DNA from: Bradyrhizobium sp. 138
GTDB lineage: Bacteria; Pseudomonadota; Alphaproteobacteria; Rhizobiales; Xanthobacteraceae
Length of the DNA stretch: 54,569 bases
Assembly (NCBI RefSeq): GCF_023074075.1
Contig: NZ_JADPKT010000061.1
Span: 1 to 54,569 of the forward strand
Direction: 5' to 3'
Below, one piece after another: positions 35,170 to 44,186 of this stretch. The notes under the pieces were generated by a model. The model was not told where the DNA came from and did no database searches. It worked only from the letters and a program-made list of their open reading frames with translations. Position numbers and translations under genes: made by a program. Position 1 is the stretch's first letter; each line of letters begins with the position of its first letter.

Positions 35170-35796
35170 CTAACTCAGCTCGTCCATTCGTTCACGCCCG
35201 TACAGGAGCAGGAAAGCGCGGGTGGCACGGACGGCACGGGCCTCGATTTGCGCCTTGCCAGGGCGCGGCAGCACGCCGTGAAGCCGCCGGATCTGGGTGT
35301 CGCCAAGCAACAGGCCGAGAAAGTCTTCGGCGGCCTGGGCGGCGTCGTCGAACTTCAGCTCCTCATGTTCGGCATACCTCTCCAGCAATCGGATGAAGCT
35401 TGGCAGCACCGCCTGGCGCCCGCCGGCGGCCAGCGTTCGCGCCAGCGCGGGATCCGACTTCGCCTCAGCGATCACGGCGCGGTTGATCGCGACCGCGCTA
35501 TCCCCCAACAGCAGCTCGAGCAGGGCGCGACCGAATTCGAACAGCACCCGCTCGGGAGGCGCCTCGCCCTTCAGGTGCCCTGCAAGGACCGCCTGCACGA
35601 GTTGCGCGTTTCTCTCGATCAAGGCCGCAAGCAAGCCCTGCTTGTCACCGAACCAGGCGTAAAGCGTTTCCTTGGACGCCGCTGCACGGTTGGCGATTTC
35701 GAGCATGCTGGCATCGCGATATCCGCGCTCGGACAGAACCTGAACGGCCACATCCAGGATCTCGTCGCGACGACGGTCGCGGGACGCCCTCTTCAC
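35170..35796 (-). CDS. TetR-family transcriptional repressor
   Basis: The 208-residue protein has the TetR helix-turn-helix (EILDVAVQVLSERGYRDASM, AASKETLYAWFGDKQGLLA) and a helical ligand domain. The start is placed at GTG 35796 because GAGGTGGT lies just upstream; the frame continues further upstream through the promoter region and operators, which argues against a longer protein. It is divergent from a small membrane protein gene, with two copies of a palindrome between them. Confidence 0.85.
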   Translation of the reverse strand: MKRASRDRRRDEILDVAVQVLSERGYRDASMLEIANRAAASKETLYAWFGDKQGLLAALIERNAQLVQAVLAGHLKGEAPPERVLFEFGRALLELLLGDSAVAINRAVIAEAKSDPALARTLAAGGRQAVLPSFIRLLERYAEHEELKFDDAAQAAEDFLGLLLGDTQIRRLHGVLPRPGKAQIEARAVRATRAFLLLYGRERMDELS

Positions 35797-35821
35797 GAAC
35801 ACCACCTCAATCAATACGAGC

Positions 35822-35850
35822 TTGACAATAACCGTACCCAGGGGTACGAA
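35822..35850 (+). promoter_or_regulatory. putative promoter for the membrane protein gene
   Basis: TTGACA at 35822-35827 and TACGAA at 35845-35850 are 17 bp apart, a standard spacing for a sigma-70-type promoter reading rightwards. The first operator palindrome lies in and just past the spacer, so repressor binding would block it. The -10 match is weak. Confidence 0.5.
35833..35848. promoter_or_regulatory. probable TetR operator A (CGTACCCAGGGGTACG)
   Basis: A 16 bp palindrome with perfect seven-base arms and a two-base centre overlaps the putative promoter between the divergent TetR and membrane protein genes. Confidence 0.7.
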
Positions 35851-35860
35851 AACGTCAAGG

Positions 35861-35876
35861 CGTACCAGCAAGTACG
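35861..35876. promoter_or_regulatory. probable TetR operator B (CGTACCAGCAAGTACG)
   Basis: This 16 bp site keeps the outer CGTAC/GTACG arms of operator A with the same spacing and begins 28 bp further downstream, just ahead of the ribosome binding site of the membrane protein gene. Confidence 0.6.
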
Positions 35877-35886
35877 GAGAGATGAG

Positions 35887-36270
35887 ATGGCACAATCGTC
35901 ACGGTCATGTGTCCACGCGGCGATCGTTGTCCTCCTGATACTCACCGCCGTGATGCTGCTGGCCCTGTTCACGCGCACCACACCGCATCCGCCGCTCGAG
36001 GTGGCGCCATTCGCTCTTGCGCCCTTCCTGGGCGCGTCATTGGCGATTGGCGCAGTCGCATTCCAGCTCGGCCGCGATGGCGGCCGCGTTGGCAGTGCAT
36101 TTGCGCTCCTTTTCGCCCTGACGGCACTCATATCGTTCGGTCCTCAGAAATATTTGGACCCCGCATTCTCGCGTATTTGGCCGGCCGTGATCACGGCTCA
36201 AGGCGCGATCATTGTCATTGCCTTCTTTGGCGTCAAAGCCCTGATCGAAAGGGTGGGGTCGGCTCGTTAG
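35887..36270 (+). CDS. small four-helix membrane protein under TetR control
   Basis: The 127-residue protein has hydrophobic stretches at about 10-30, 40-60, 68-86 and 96-118, so four transmembrane helices. The ATG at 35887 follows GGAGAGATG. No domain is recognised. The divergent TetR gene and two operators in its leader suggest that its expression is induced by a small molecule, but it does not look like a known SMR-type efflux pump. Confidence 0.65.
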   Translation: MAQSSRSCVHAAIVVLLILTAVMLLALFTRTTPHPPLEVAPFALAPFLGASLAIGAVAFQLGRDGGRVGSAFALLFALTALISFGPQKYLDPAFSRIWPAVITAQGAIIVIAFFGVKALIERVGSAR

Positions 36271-37123
36271 GTGCGATGTCACTGTGCCCGCTGCGATCGG
36301 CGCCTTGCCAGCCGATCTCTCCGGGCTGCATCCGCCGAGCGGGCACTCCGCATGTGCACCTGGGGATGCGGCTCAGGCGTGAAACGGTCGTCATCCGCCA
36401 CGAGCCGCGAAATGGCCATGCGACTCGCACCTTGCGTCAAGTCAACGGGCGTGGCCGAAGACGACGTATTTCGCAAGACGAGAACGAGCAGGCAGGTTAT
36501 CCGAAATGCGGCTCTGCGAAGAAGCCATGCCTTTGTGGCGTCGCCATCATCGTTCCCGACTGCTGAGCTTCCCGACGAGATTTCCAGATCTGCTCCGCGA
36601 GAAACGGCGTCCATCGCGCACATGCAGTGCTCCTGCTCGGTTGAACATGCGCAGGATGGGATCCCGTTGTCGCAGAACTTTGCCGGCGGCTACCGGGAAT
36701 TGTCGCGATCTGTCTCGGGTATGCTGCATTGCATAGTTCGCGACAAAGTCGACCGTCTTTGGCTGCCATCCTCTCATCTGCCGTTTTCAAACACGCCGAT
36801 TTCAGCGCGGCTTCGAAAAATCGCATCAGATCCCGAGCGCATGCGAGCTTGCGACAATTTGCGACAGAGATGGCCTGCCGGGACAAAGTTCTGCGACAGC
36901 TTGCGGCTAGGAGGTTTGGATCAGACTCGAAAACCTTGCAGATGAGGGCGGTTCCTCCCGGAACAGGCCGGCACTTGCGATCCGGATCTGACGCCACGTT
37001 GCTTTCAGGAAGCCATCCCGCAAGGATGTGATTTCAGTCGATCGTACGCGGCCGATACATTCCGTTGCACATTTCCGATGGGTGGCTGCCGGAATTGATC
37101 GTGACGCGGAACGGAGCAATCGG
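36271..37123. other. 850 bp without a recognisable gene
   Basis: Open frames here on both strands show no domain and have unfavourable composition, with many Arg, Cys and Ser residues. The only structure seen is a 15 bp inverted repeat, TGTCGCAGAACTTTG at 36668-36682 and CAAAGTTCTGCGACA at 36884-36898, with weaker GCGACA-containing similarity around it. This may be an insertion-element or repeat remnant. Confidence 0.5.
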
Positions 37124-37843
37124 ATGGACTCGGCACCACACATCGCCGTCGTGGACGATCATCGTGACATCCGCGACCTGGTCGGCAAATACTTGATGCA
37201 GCATGGCTACCGGATCAGCCTCGCGGAGAGCGCGATCGCGCTGCGCCGTTTGCTCGAACGAAGTGCTCCGGACCTGGTGGTTCTCGACATCATGATGCCG
37301 GGCGAGGATGGATTGTCCCTCTGCCGCCATCTGCGCAGCACCACGGAGCTTCCCGTCATCCTCTTGACGGCCATGGCGGAGGAGACCGACCGCATCGTCG
37401 GTCTGGAAGTGGGCGCCGATGACTACCTGACCAAGCCATTCAATCCCCGCGAACTCCTCGCCCGCATCAAGGCGGTGCTTCGGCGCGTGCAAAGCCTGCC
37501 GCCGCAAAAAGGCAGGCTGGCCAGCAAGACCGTGCGTTTCGACCGGTGGACCTTTGACGTCAACCGGCGCGAGTTGCTGGGAAACGACGGCGTTGCCGTG
37601 CCGCTCAGCACGGCGGAGTTCCGTCTCTTGTGCGCATTTCTCGACCATCCGGGCCTGGTCCTCAGCCGCAATCAGCTCCTTGACCTGACCGTCGGCCGGG
37701 ATGCCGATCCGTTCGACCGGAGCATCGACAATCAGGTCAGCCGCTTGCGCAAGAAGATCGAGGCCGACCCGAAAGTACCCGCGTTGATCAAGACGCACTG
37801 GGGTGGTGGATACAGCCTCGTCGCCGAGATCGGGCAGCCATGA
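37124..37843 (+). CDS. OmpR-family response regulator
   Basis: The 239-residue protein has a receiver domain with acidic pocket D11/D12, phosphoacceptor D55 (LVVLDIMMPG), T82 and K104 (YLTKPF), followed by an OmpR/PhoB winged helix (about 145-235; LLCAFLDHPGLVLSRNQLLD, DNQVSRLRKKIEADP). The ATG at 37124 follows ACGGAGC. Its stop overlaps the start of the histidine kinase gene by four bases, so the pair is translationally coupled. Confidence 0.92.
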   Translation: MDSAPHIAVVDDHRDIRDLVGKYLMQHGYRISLAESAIALRRLLERSAPDLVVLDIMMPGEDGLSLCRHLRSTTELPVILLTAMAEETDRIVGLEVGADDYLTKPFNPRELLARIKAVLRRVQSLPPQKGRLASKTVRFDRWTFDVNRRELLGNDGVAVPLSTAEFRLLCAFLDHPGLVLSRNQLLDLTVGRDADPFDRSIDNQVSRLRKKIEADPKVPALIKTHWGGGYSLVAEIGQP

Positions 37844-39345
37844 TGAGCTTGTGGACGCGCAGCCTCGCAGCCCGTTTCATCTGCTTCACGCTGCTGTCCC
37901 TCGTGCTGTCGCAAGCGATCGCATTCTTCATTTCCTGGGACGAGCACGGGCAGTCGATCCGGAAGGCGGCCAAGGGCGAGATACTCAGCCGGTGTGCCTC
38001 GCTGGCCCGGGTGCTGGAAGCGACCCCTCAATCGCTGCAGATCGACATCCTCAATGCCAGCAACACCAGTTCGGCGAGATATTGGATATCGACCGACGGC
38101 CTGAAGGACGCCGCGGAATGGCGAGAGGACGCATGGGAGCGCCTCGCGCAGCCATTGCCGCGCGTCTCCTTCCCCGGTCACGTGCCCGAAGTCAGATCGG
38201 ACTTCACCCGAAACACAGCCAACAGCAGCAGCGCCACCTCGTCTCATTGGGTCGACCTGAAATCGGAAGCCTGGCCGCTCTCCCGCCCGGCGAAGTTTCT
38301 TTATCTCGACGACACCACTGGCATGGGTCTGGCCGTTCAATTGGCGAACGGGACATGGTTGAACACTGCCTTTGCCAAGCCCGCACAAGACGGCTTCTGG
38401 ACCTCCAAATCCAGCCTTGCGCTCGGCCTTTCAGCGTTGTCGTTGTCCATTATTGCGGTGTTTGCCGCACGCGGCATTGCGCAACCCTTGCGCCGCCTCG
38501 CCGTAGCCGCCGACGCGCTTGGCCGTGGCCAGGAGATCGTGCCGCTGCCGGAAACCGGCCCCGACGATATCCGACGCACCGCCGAGGCATTCAATCGCAT
38601 GCAGGCGCGTCTGCATCGTTTCGTCGACGACCGTACCAAAATGCTGGCCGCCATCGGTCATGATCTGCGCACCCCCCTGACCTCGCTCCGTTTGCGCGCG
38701 GAATTCGTGCGCGACGAGGACATCCGCGAGAAGATGCTTTCCACCCTTTCTGAAATACAGACGATGACAGAGGCGACCCTCGCATTTGCCCGCGAAGATG
38801 CGACTGCGGAGAATACGCGCAGCGTGGAACTCTCGGCGCTCGTGGAAAGTCTCTGCCATGATCTCGCCGAACTCGGTCACGACGTCTCGTTCTCGAACGG
38901 ACAGAAGATCGGCTACAGCTGCCGGCCAGACGCACTCCGCCGCGCCTGCCGCAACCTCATCGAGAACGCCATCCGCTATGGCGAGCGGGCGCGCGTCAGC
39001 TTGGGCAGACGCGCAGACAATATCGAAATCATCGTCTCGGATGACGGACCCGGCATTCCCGACAGCGCCCGGGAGCAGGTTTTCACGCCATTTTTCCGGA
39101 TCGAGAATTCGCGAAATCGCGAAACAGGCGGCGTGGGCCTCGGCCTGTCCATTGCCCGGACCATTGTCCGCCACCACGGCGGAGACATCGTGCTGACCAA
39201 CGGACCGAAGGGACTGTATGCGGTCATCAGCCTGCCGGCGCAGGAGGGGGCGCCGCCTCCCGTCAGCCGGCCGATCACGGCCGCAGCAACGAAGGACGTG
39301 ATCAACGATCTCGAACCGGCAGCACCGCGCGGCATCTCCGCTTGA
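37840..39345 (+). CDS. EnvZ-type sensor histidine kinase
   Basis: The 501-residue membrane kinase has a first transmembrane helix at about 10-32, a periplasmic domain of roughly 155 residues, a second helix at about 190-212, a HAMP segment (213-265), the phosphoacceptor H274 in AAIGHDLRTPLTSLRLRAE, N-box RNLIENAIRYGE (371-382), G1 DDGPGIP (401-407) and GVGLGLSIARTIV. All catalytic boxes are intact. The periplasmic domain matches no sensor type that I recognise. The convergent UPF0182 gene lies 250 bp away. The target genes of the system are unknown. Confidence 0.92.
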   Translation: MMSLWTRSLAARFICFTLLSLVLSQAIAFFISWDEHGQSIRKAAKGEILSRCASLARVLEATPQSLQIDILNASNTSSARYWISTDGLKDAAEWREDAWERLAQPLPRVSFPGHVPEVRSDFTRNTANSSSATSSHWVDLKSEAWPLSRPAKFLYLDDTTGMGLAVQLANGTWLNTAFAKPAQDGFWTSKSSLALGLSALSLSIIAVFAARGIAQPLRRLAVAADALGRGQEIVPLPETGPDDIRRTAEAFNRMQARLHRFVDDRTKMLAAIGHDLRTPLTSLRLRAEFVRDEDIREKMLSTLSEIQTMTEATLAFAREDATAENTRSVELSALVESLCHDLAELGHDVSFSNGQKIGYSCRPDALRRACRNLIENAIRYGERARVSLGRRADNIEIIVSDDGPGIPDSAREQVFTPFFRIENSRNRETGGVGLGLSIARTIVRHHGGDIVLTNGPKGLYAVISLPAQEGAPPPVSRPITAAATKDVINDLEPAAPRGISA

Positions 39346-39596
39346 AACCCGGCGGTGCGATACCCCGGCGATGCAATTGCGCGTCGTCGCTGGCGACCTG
39401 TTCGCTGTCCGAACCGGTGCCGCATCGTATGATGTCGCGGGATATAGGCTTGATATCGAAGACAACGGCGCGCCACCCAGAACAAAACTGCGAACTTTTG
39501 CGCTATTGAAATCACGATATGATTTCGAGCGGAGCCCAATCGTGGCGTCGCGTTCGTCATTTCCGGATCGGAGGCAGCCCCAAAGGAGCTGCGGCG

Positions 39597-42380
39597 CTAA
39601 TGGCCCGTGGAGCGCCGGTTCATGTCCTCCAGAAGCTCGCGCATTGCGTCGAACTGCGTTCCAAAGCCTTTCCAGTCGCCGGACTTCAATCTTTCGACGG
39701 CCTGATTGTAGCGGTCGAGCGCCTCCCGTGCCTGACTTTCCGACGGGCGTGTGGCAGGCATTCCCTCCTTCGTGTTCGAGACCGGCCGCACCGCGCCTGG
39801 CTCGATGAACAGCGCTGACAAGGCCTCGTCGAGCGTCTCCTTCATCACCACATGTTCACCGTAGGCTGCGATCACGCGTTTCAGCTCCGGCAGGTGTCCG
39901 TGCTCCGCTCGCAAATAGAGCGGCGTGACATAGAGGATAGAGTTCTCGATTGGGATCACAAGCAGGTTCGCACCGCGTATCACCCGCGAGCCCATCTGAT
40001 TCCACAGCGTGATCTGTTGCGATATATCGGTGCTCTGATTGATCCGCGCTTCGATCTGGAACGGCCCGTAGACGAGCTTCTCCTTGGGAAACTCGTAGAC
40101 AATCAGCTTGCCGTAGTCGGGCGCGTCGCAACGCGCGGCGAGCCAGGCGATCATATTGTCGCGGCGGCTTGGCACCATGGGAAGCATGAGGAAAAACTCG
40201 GCCTGCGGCTCGCCGGGCAGTCGCATGATGATGTAGTATGGGGCCATCGTCGCAACGCCGCCGCCGCCCGGCTGGCGCGGAAACTGCCAGAGATCCTCGC
40301 GGTTATAGAAAACGTCGGCGGCCTCCATGTGATAGCTCTGATAGAGCTGCGCCTGAATCAGGAACAGGTCCTCCGGATAGCGAATGTGCTTCTGCATATC
40401 CATCGGCATGGTCGAGAATGGCTTGAACAGGCTCGGAAAGATACGCCGGTAGGTCGCGGCAACCGGATCGCCGGTGTCCATGAGATAAAAGTCGACATTT
40501 CCGTTATAGGCATCGACGATCACCTTCACTGAATTGCGAATGTAGTTGAGATCCCGATCTTGCGCCGGCTGCGCAGAGGGGAAGTAGGAACTCACCGTGT
40601 AGGCATCCTGCATCCAGAACATCCGCCCATTGCTGATGACAAGATAAGGATCGTGATCGAGCCTGAGGAACGGGGCGATCGTTCGTACCCTTTCCCCGAT
40701 ATTGCGCCGGATCATGATCCGGCTGTCGGTCGTGATGTAGCTCGAGAGCAGCAGGTTCGGGTCGTTGAAGTAATAGGCGAACAGGCCTCTCGACCACATC
40801 GCTCCTATCGGAACGCCGCCCGTACCGTCGTAAGCGACGTAGACATTGTCCTTTCCCTTCGGATAGTCGAACTCCGGCGTGCTCCCCTTGACGATGACGT
40901 AGTCGTCGCTTCGTTCGCCGTAGTAGAGGCGCGGCTCGTCAATTTTGGGGCCTCCATCCGCAACCGGAGGGATATCCCGCAAATAGAGCAGCGGTAGCCC
41001 CTCGGTGCTTTTCCGCGTGACCGGGCTCATCACCGCGCCATTGCCGTGAGTAAACAGCACGTGGCGGTTGACCCATGTCTGGGCATTCGGCGGCAGCAAG
41101 GAGGGCCGCAATTCGCGAGCCGAGAGCATTACGCTTTGGTAGGAGCCATCGAGCCAGTAGCGATCCACGTCAAGATCATGGAATTTGTAGTAAGTGCGGA
41201 TCTCTTGCAGCTGCGCGTAGGTGTCCGACAAGGGCAGCCAGTCCCACAGCCTGATATTGTCGATTGTCGCCTTGTTGGCGTCGAGCGTCTTGAAGCTGAG
41301 CTTCTGTTCCGCCGCAAACGGCTTGGCTGCGATCTGATCGAGATTGTAGGCCTGCCGGGTGAGCGCGATGTTGCGTTCGATATAGGGCCTTTCCAACTCC
41401 AATTCGCTTGGCTTGACGAAGAACTCCCGGAACAGCACGGGAATCACGCCGGACAGCACGAAAGACCCGATCACGACAAGCAGGAACGCGGCGGCAGGAA
41501 GCCGGTAGGTGCGCACCCGCAAGTTTGCCCACGCGGCGAACGCCGCGATGACCGAAAGTCCGATCATCAACCACAAGGCCGGCAGCCTCACGTGGACATC
41601 GGTGTAGCTTGCGCCGACGACGACACCGTTATCGCCGTAGAGCAGCAGATAGCGATCAAGACCATAGGACCAGGCCTGCACCGCAAAGAGAAGACCGAGC
41701 AGCGCCGAGCCGTGGGCAATCACCGCCGACGACATTGGTCGGCGACGAACGTCGTATTCGATATCGCCGTGCACCCAGTAGATCGCCGCGGCGAAAAGCG
41801 CGCTCAGAACGAGCGCGAGCATCATCCAGTTTTTGATGACGATATAGGCGGGCAGCGAGAACAGATAGAAGCCGATGTCCTTGTTGTAGAGCGGATCGTC
41901 GGCGCCATACGGCACCTGATAGAAAAACCGCAGGAAGACACCCCAGTTGCCTGCTTCCGCAACGGCGACGAGCAGAGCGAGCAAAGCTGCCACGCCTGCG
42001 ATCAACGGGGGCCACGGCAGTCGATCGCGTACAAGTGCAAGCAAATCTGGCGGCGCGTTGCCCGCGAAGTTCCACAGCGAAGCGGCGACAAGTTGTGTCG
42101 ACCGCCGTCGGGCAAAGCGCCGTGCAAACCATCCGTTCAACCAAAGTACGACGGCGGTTCCGGTCCAGGCCGAAAGAAAGACGATGGCTTTCGCGCCGAT
42201 CGTTGTCCAAAAAACCTGCAGATAACCGATCGAGGAGAACCACAGCCAGTCGACCAGGACGTCGCTCGCGAGCCAGAGCAGGGTCAGGCAAGTCCCAATG
42301 ACAGCGGCCACAATAGTGAGCCCGACCACGGCACTCTGCCTTGGTACCTTCCGTTCGGGTCCGGTGATCCCGATCGTCAT
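39597..42380 (-). CDS. UPF0182-family integral membrane protein
   Basis: The 927-residue protein matches UPF0182: about seven transmembrane helices in the first 300 residues (from GLTIVAAVIGTCLTLLWLAS onward), then a large extracytoplasmic region with the conserved RPYIERNIALTRQAYNLD, IRLWDWLPLSDTYAQLQEIR and YVTPLYLRAE-type stretches. The family is widespread, including in actinobacteria, and has no settled function. Length is normal. The first ATG is at 42380. The gene has no obvious operon partner. Confidence 0.88.
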   Translation of the reverse strand: MTIGITGPERKVPRQSAVVGLTIVAAVIGTCLTLLWLASDVLVDWLWFSSIGYLQVFWTTIGAKAIVFLSAWTGTAVVLWLNGWFARRFARRRSTQLVAASLWNFAGNAPPDLLALVRDRLPWPPLIAGVAALLALLVAVAEAGNWGVFLRFFYQVPYGADDPLYNKDIGFYLFSLPAYIVIKNWMMLALVLSALFAAAIYWVHGDIEYDVRRRPMSSAVIAHGSALLGLLFAVQAWSYGLDRYLLLYGDNGVVVGASYTDVHVRLPALWLMIGLSVIAAFAAWANLRVRTYRLPAAAFLLVVIGSFVLSGVIPVLFREFFVKPSELELERPYIERNIALTRQAYNLDQIAAKPFAAEQKLSFKTLDANKATIDNIRLWDWLPLSDTYAQLQEIRTYYKFHDLDVDRYWLDGSYQSVMLSARELRPSLLPPNAQTWVNRHVLFTHGNGAVMSPVTRKSTEGLPLLYLRDIPPVADGGPKIDEPRLYYGERSDDYVIVKGSTPEFDYPKGKDNVYVAYDGTGGVPIGAMWSRGLFAYYFNDPNLLLSSYITTDSRIMIRRNIGERVRTIAPFLRLDHDPYLVISNGRMFWMQDAYTVSSYFPSAQPAQDRDLNYIRNSVKVIVDAYNGNVDFYLMDTGDPVAATYRRIFPSLFKPFSTMPMDMQKHIRYPEDLFLIQAQLYQSYHMEAADVFYNREDLWQFPRQPGGGGVATMAPYYIIMRLPGEPQAEFFLMLPMVPSRRDNMIAWLAARCDAPDYGKLIVYEFPKEKLVYGPFQIEARINQSTDISQQITLWNQMGSRVIRGANLLVIPIENSILYVTPLYLRAEHGHLPELKRVIAAYGEHVVMKETLDEALSALFIEPGAVRPVSNTKEGMPATRPSESQAREALDRYNQAVERLKSGDWKGFGTQFDAMRELLEDMNRRSTGH

Positions 42381-42616
42381 GGCTTGATCATAGTGGAAAT
42401 GAGAGCCGCCCGCCGCTTGATTCGCAGTCGGGACTGCGCCTCAAAGCGTCGTCCAAGCCGTGGAATATCGTGGACTTGGCGCACTCAGAACAATGCAGCG
42501 AATGAAGAACTAATTGAAATTGCTATATAATCTCGACGTGAGCCTCCTATCTCGTGTGATCTTCGCAGGTGCTCGGACGAGGAGCAGCCAGAGCCTCATT
42601 CAGGAGAAGAAGCGCA

Positions 42617-42736
42617 TTGCGGCGCTCGCGCGCTCTCTACCGCCGTCGGCACGAGTATCCCGGCTATCGCCCCGTGGAATTGATCAACGACGACGAATTG
42701 CAGCTTGCGGATGGAAGACCTATGTTGGGTCTATAG
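42617..42736 (+). CDS. possible 39-aa small protein or frameshifted small gene
   Basis: A TTG at 42617 preceded by AGGAGAAGAAG opens a frame ending at a TAG (42734-42736). Its product contains LYRRRHEYPGYRP and ends VELINDDELQLADGRPMLGL, which has normal protein composition, unlike the alternative frames. Directly upstream, a different frame reads QEKKRIAALARSL and would join the downstream part if a TCTCT run were two bases longer. It may therefore be a frameshifted gene of about 50 residues. The rest of 42381-42820 shows nothing recognisable. Confidence 0.4.
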   Translation: MRRSRALYRRRHEYPGYRPVELINDDELQLADGRPMLGL

Positions 42737-42820
42737 TCAGGCAGCCGCCCATCGTATGGCGAGAGTCTGCTGGGAAGACCTCACGGTGGATGGTTTGCAT
42801 TCTGCATCGGAGGTGATGTC

Positions 42821-43291
42821 ATGGCCATTTCTCCCACGCTCCAGAAATACCTCGCCGCTGAAAACATCCAATACGAGGTGATCCCGCATGAACTCAGCAT
42901 GACGTCGGCTCGGACGGCCGAGGCATGCCATATCTCGGGCGACCGCCTCGCCAAGGGTATCGTGTTGCGGCGCGACGGCGCATACATGCTGGCCATCTTG
43001 CCCGCATCGCATCACCTCCGCCTGTCGGACCTGAGGACAAATCTCGGCGACAATGTCCACATGGCCGATGAAACCGAGATCAATCGGCTGTTCAGCGACT
43101 GTGCACACGGTGCAGTTCCTGCCGTCGGCAAATGCTACGGGTTGGATATCATCGTCGACGACAGCATCGAGGCACAGCCGGACATCTACATGGAAGCCGG
43201 CGATCATGAGACGCTGCTTCATATGGGTCACGCGCAGTTTGCGCGCCTGACGGCCAACGCACCGCACGGGCGCTTTAGCGCGCACGACTGA
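42821..43291 (+). CDS. YbaK/ProX-type aminoacyl-tRNA deacylase domain protein
   Basis: The 156-residue protein has the YbaK/EbsC fold. The family lysine is K45 in DRLAKGIVLR, and GKCYGLDIIVDDSI and the DIYMEAGDHETLLHMGHAQF segment near the C-terminus match the family. Such proteins hydrolyse mischarged aminoacyl-tRNAs in trans. The substrate tRNA cannot be told. The ATG at 42821 follows a GGAGGTGATGTC ribosome binding site. Confidence 0.85.
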   Translation: MAISPTLQKYLAAENIQYEVIPHELSMTSARTAEACHISGDRLAKGIVLRRDGAYMLAILPASHHLRLSDLRTNLGDNVHMADETEINRLFSDCAHGAVPAVGKCYGLDIIVDDSIEAQPDIYMEAGDHETLLHMGHAQFARLTANAPHGRFSAHD

Positions 43292-43519
43292 GGATCTTGC
43301 GAACCGCCCATGGCCTTTGCGATCTTGGGCGGGAACCCCGGCGGCGAAGTTGCCGTTAACTTGTTCAGGAGGTGGCGGCGACAGCGTTTGCGCTCGGAAT
43401 GATGCTTCCGCTGCGATCTCGCGTCCGATCGGTTGTGCAGTTCAGAAAATGGGGGGGCCGCTGCATTTGTATCAATGCACTTGAAACCCAAAAATTGAGA
43501 CCACGAATGGAGGCTCGCC

Positions 43520-43939
43520 ATGAAAGTCAAAGACGTGATGCACAAGGGTGTCGACTGGGTCAGCCCCAACACCCCTATCACCGAACTTGCCAAATTGATG
43601 CGGACACATGACATCGGCTGCATTCCGATTGGCGAGGACGACAAGCTGGTCGGGATGGTGACCGATCGCGATATCGTCTGCAAAGGGCTTGCGAGCCACG
43701 GCTTCGACGCCGGCGGCGCCACCGCCCGCGACGTGATGACTGAGGGCATCCATTGCTGCCGGGAGGACGATGACCTCGCAAAGGCGATGCATCACATGGA
43801 GAAGCTGCAGGTCCGCAGGCTGCCGGTGATCAACAAGAGCAAGCGGATGGTCGGCATCATCAGCCTGGGTGACGTCAGCCATTGCGCGTCAGGCGATGTG
43901 CTGGCCGAGACCGTCAGGAGCGTTGCGGCGCACCACTGA
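43520..43939 (+). CDS. CBS-domain pair protein
   Basis: The 139-residue protein consists of two CBS motifs (about 7-60 and 70-130): MKVKDVMHKGVDWVSPNTPI, IGEDDKLVGMVTDRDIV, then ARDVMTEGIHCCREDDDLAK and VINKSKRMVGIISLGDV. Stand-alone CBS pairs bind adenosine nucleotides and often accompany stress proteins. The ribosome binding site is GGAGG, nine bases upstream of the ATG. Confidence 0.92.
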   Translation: MKVKDVMHKGVDWVSPNTPITELAKLMRTHDIGCIPIGEDDKLVGMVTDRDIVCKGLASHGFDAGGATARDVMTEGIHCCREDDDLAKAMHHMEKLQVRRLPVINKSKRMVGIISLGDVSHCASGDVLAETVRSVAAHH

Positions 43940-44186
43940 AATACGGCCAGAACTCCGCTCGACCAGGGCTGAGCTGGGCCGGAGCCATGCGTTCGACATG
44001 CAACCATCGTGCGGCGCGAAAGCGGCGGCCCGAAGCGCTTCAGATCGCCCCGGCCTGAACGCAAGGCGATGTGGGCGCACGTCGACTTGCGTAACCGACG
44101 GACGGTCAAGGGCGCAGGCTCCTGATTGAAGGCGACCTGAGACCGCTTTCTCAACTTAAGGGGAGGAATGAAGGGAGGTTCGCATC

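Noticed and set aside
43940..44186. CIRCE element or heat-shock promoter upstream of groEL
   Set aside because: No TTAGCACTC-N9-GAGTGCTAA inverted repeat and no convincing CTTG/-10 heat-shock pair could be found by eye.
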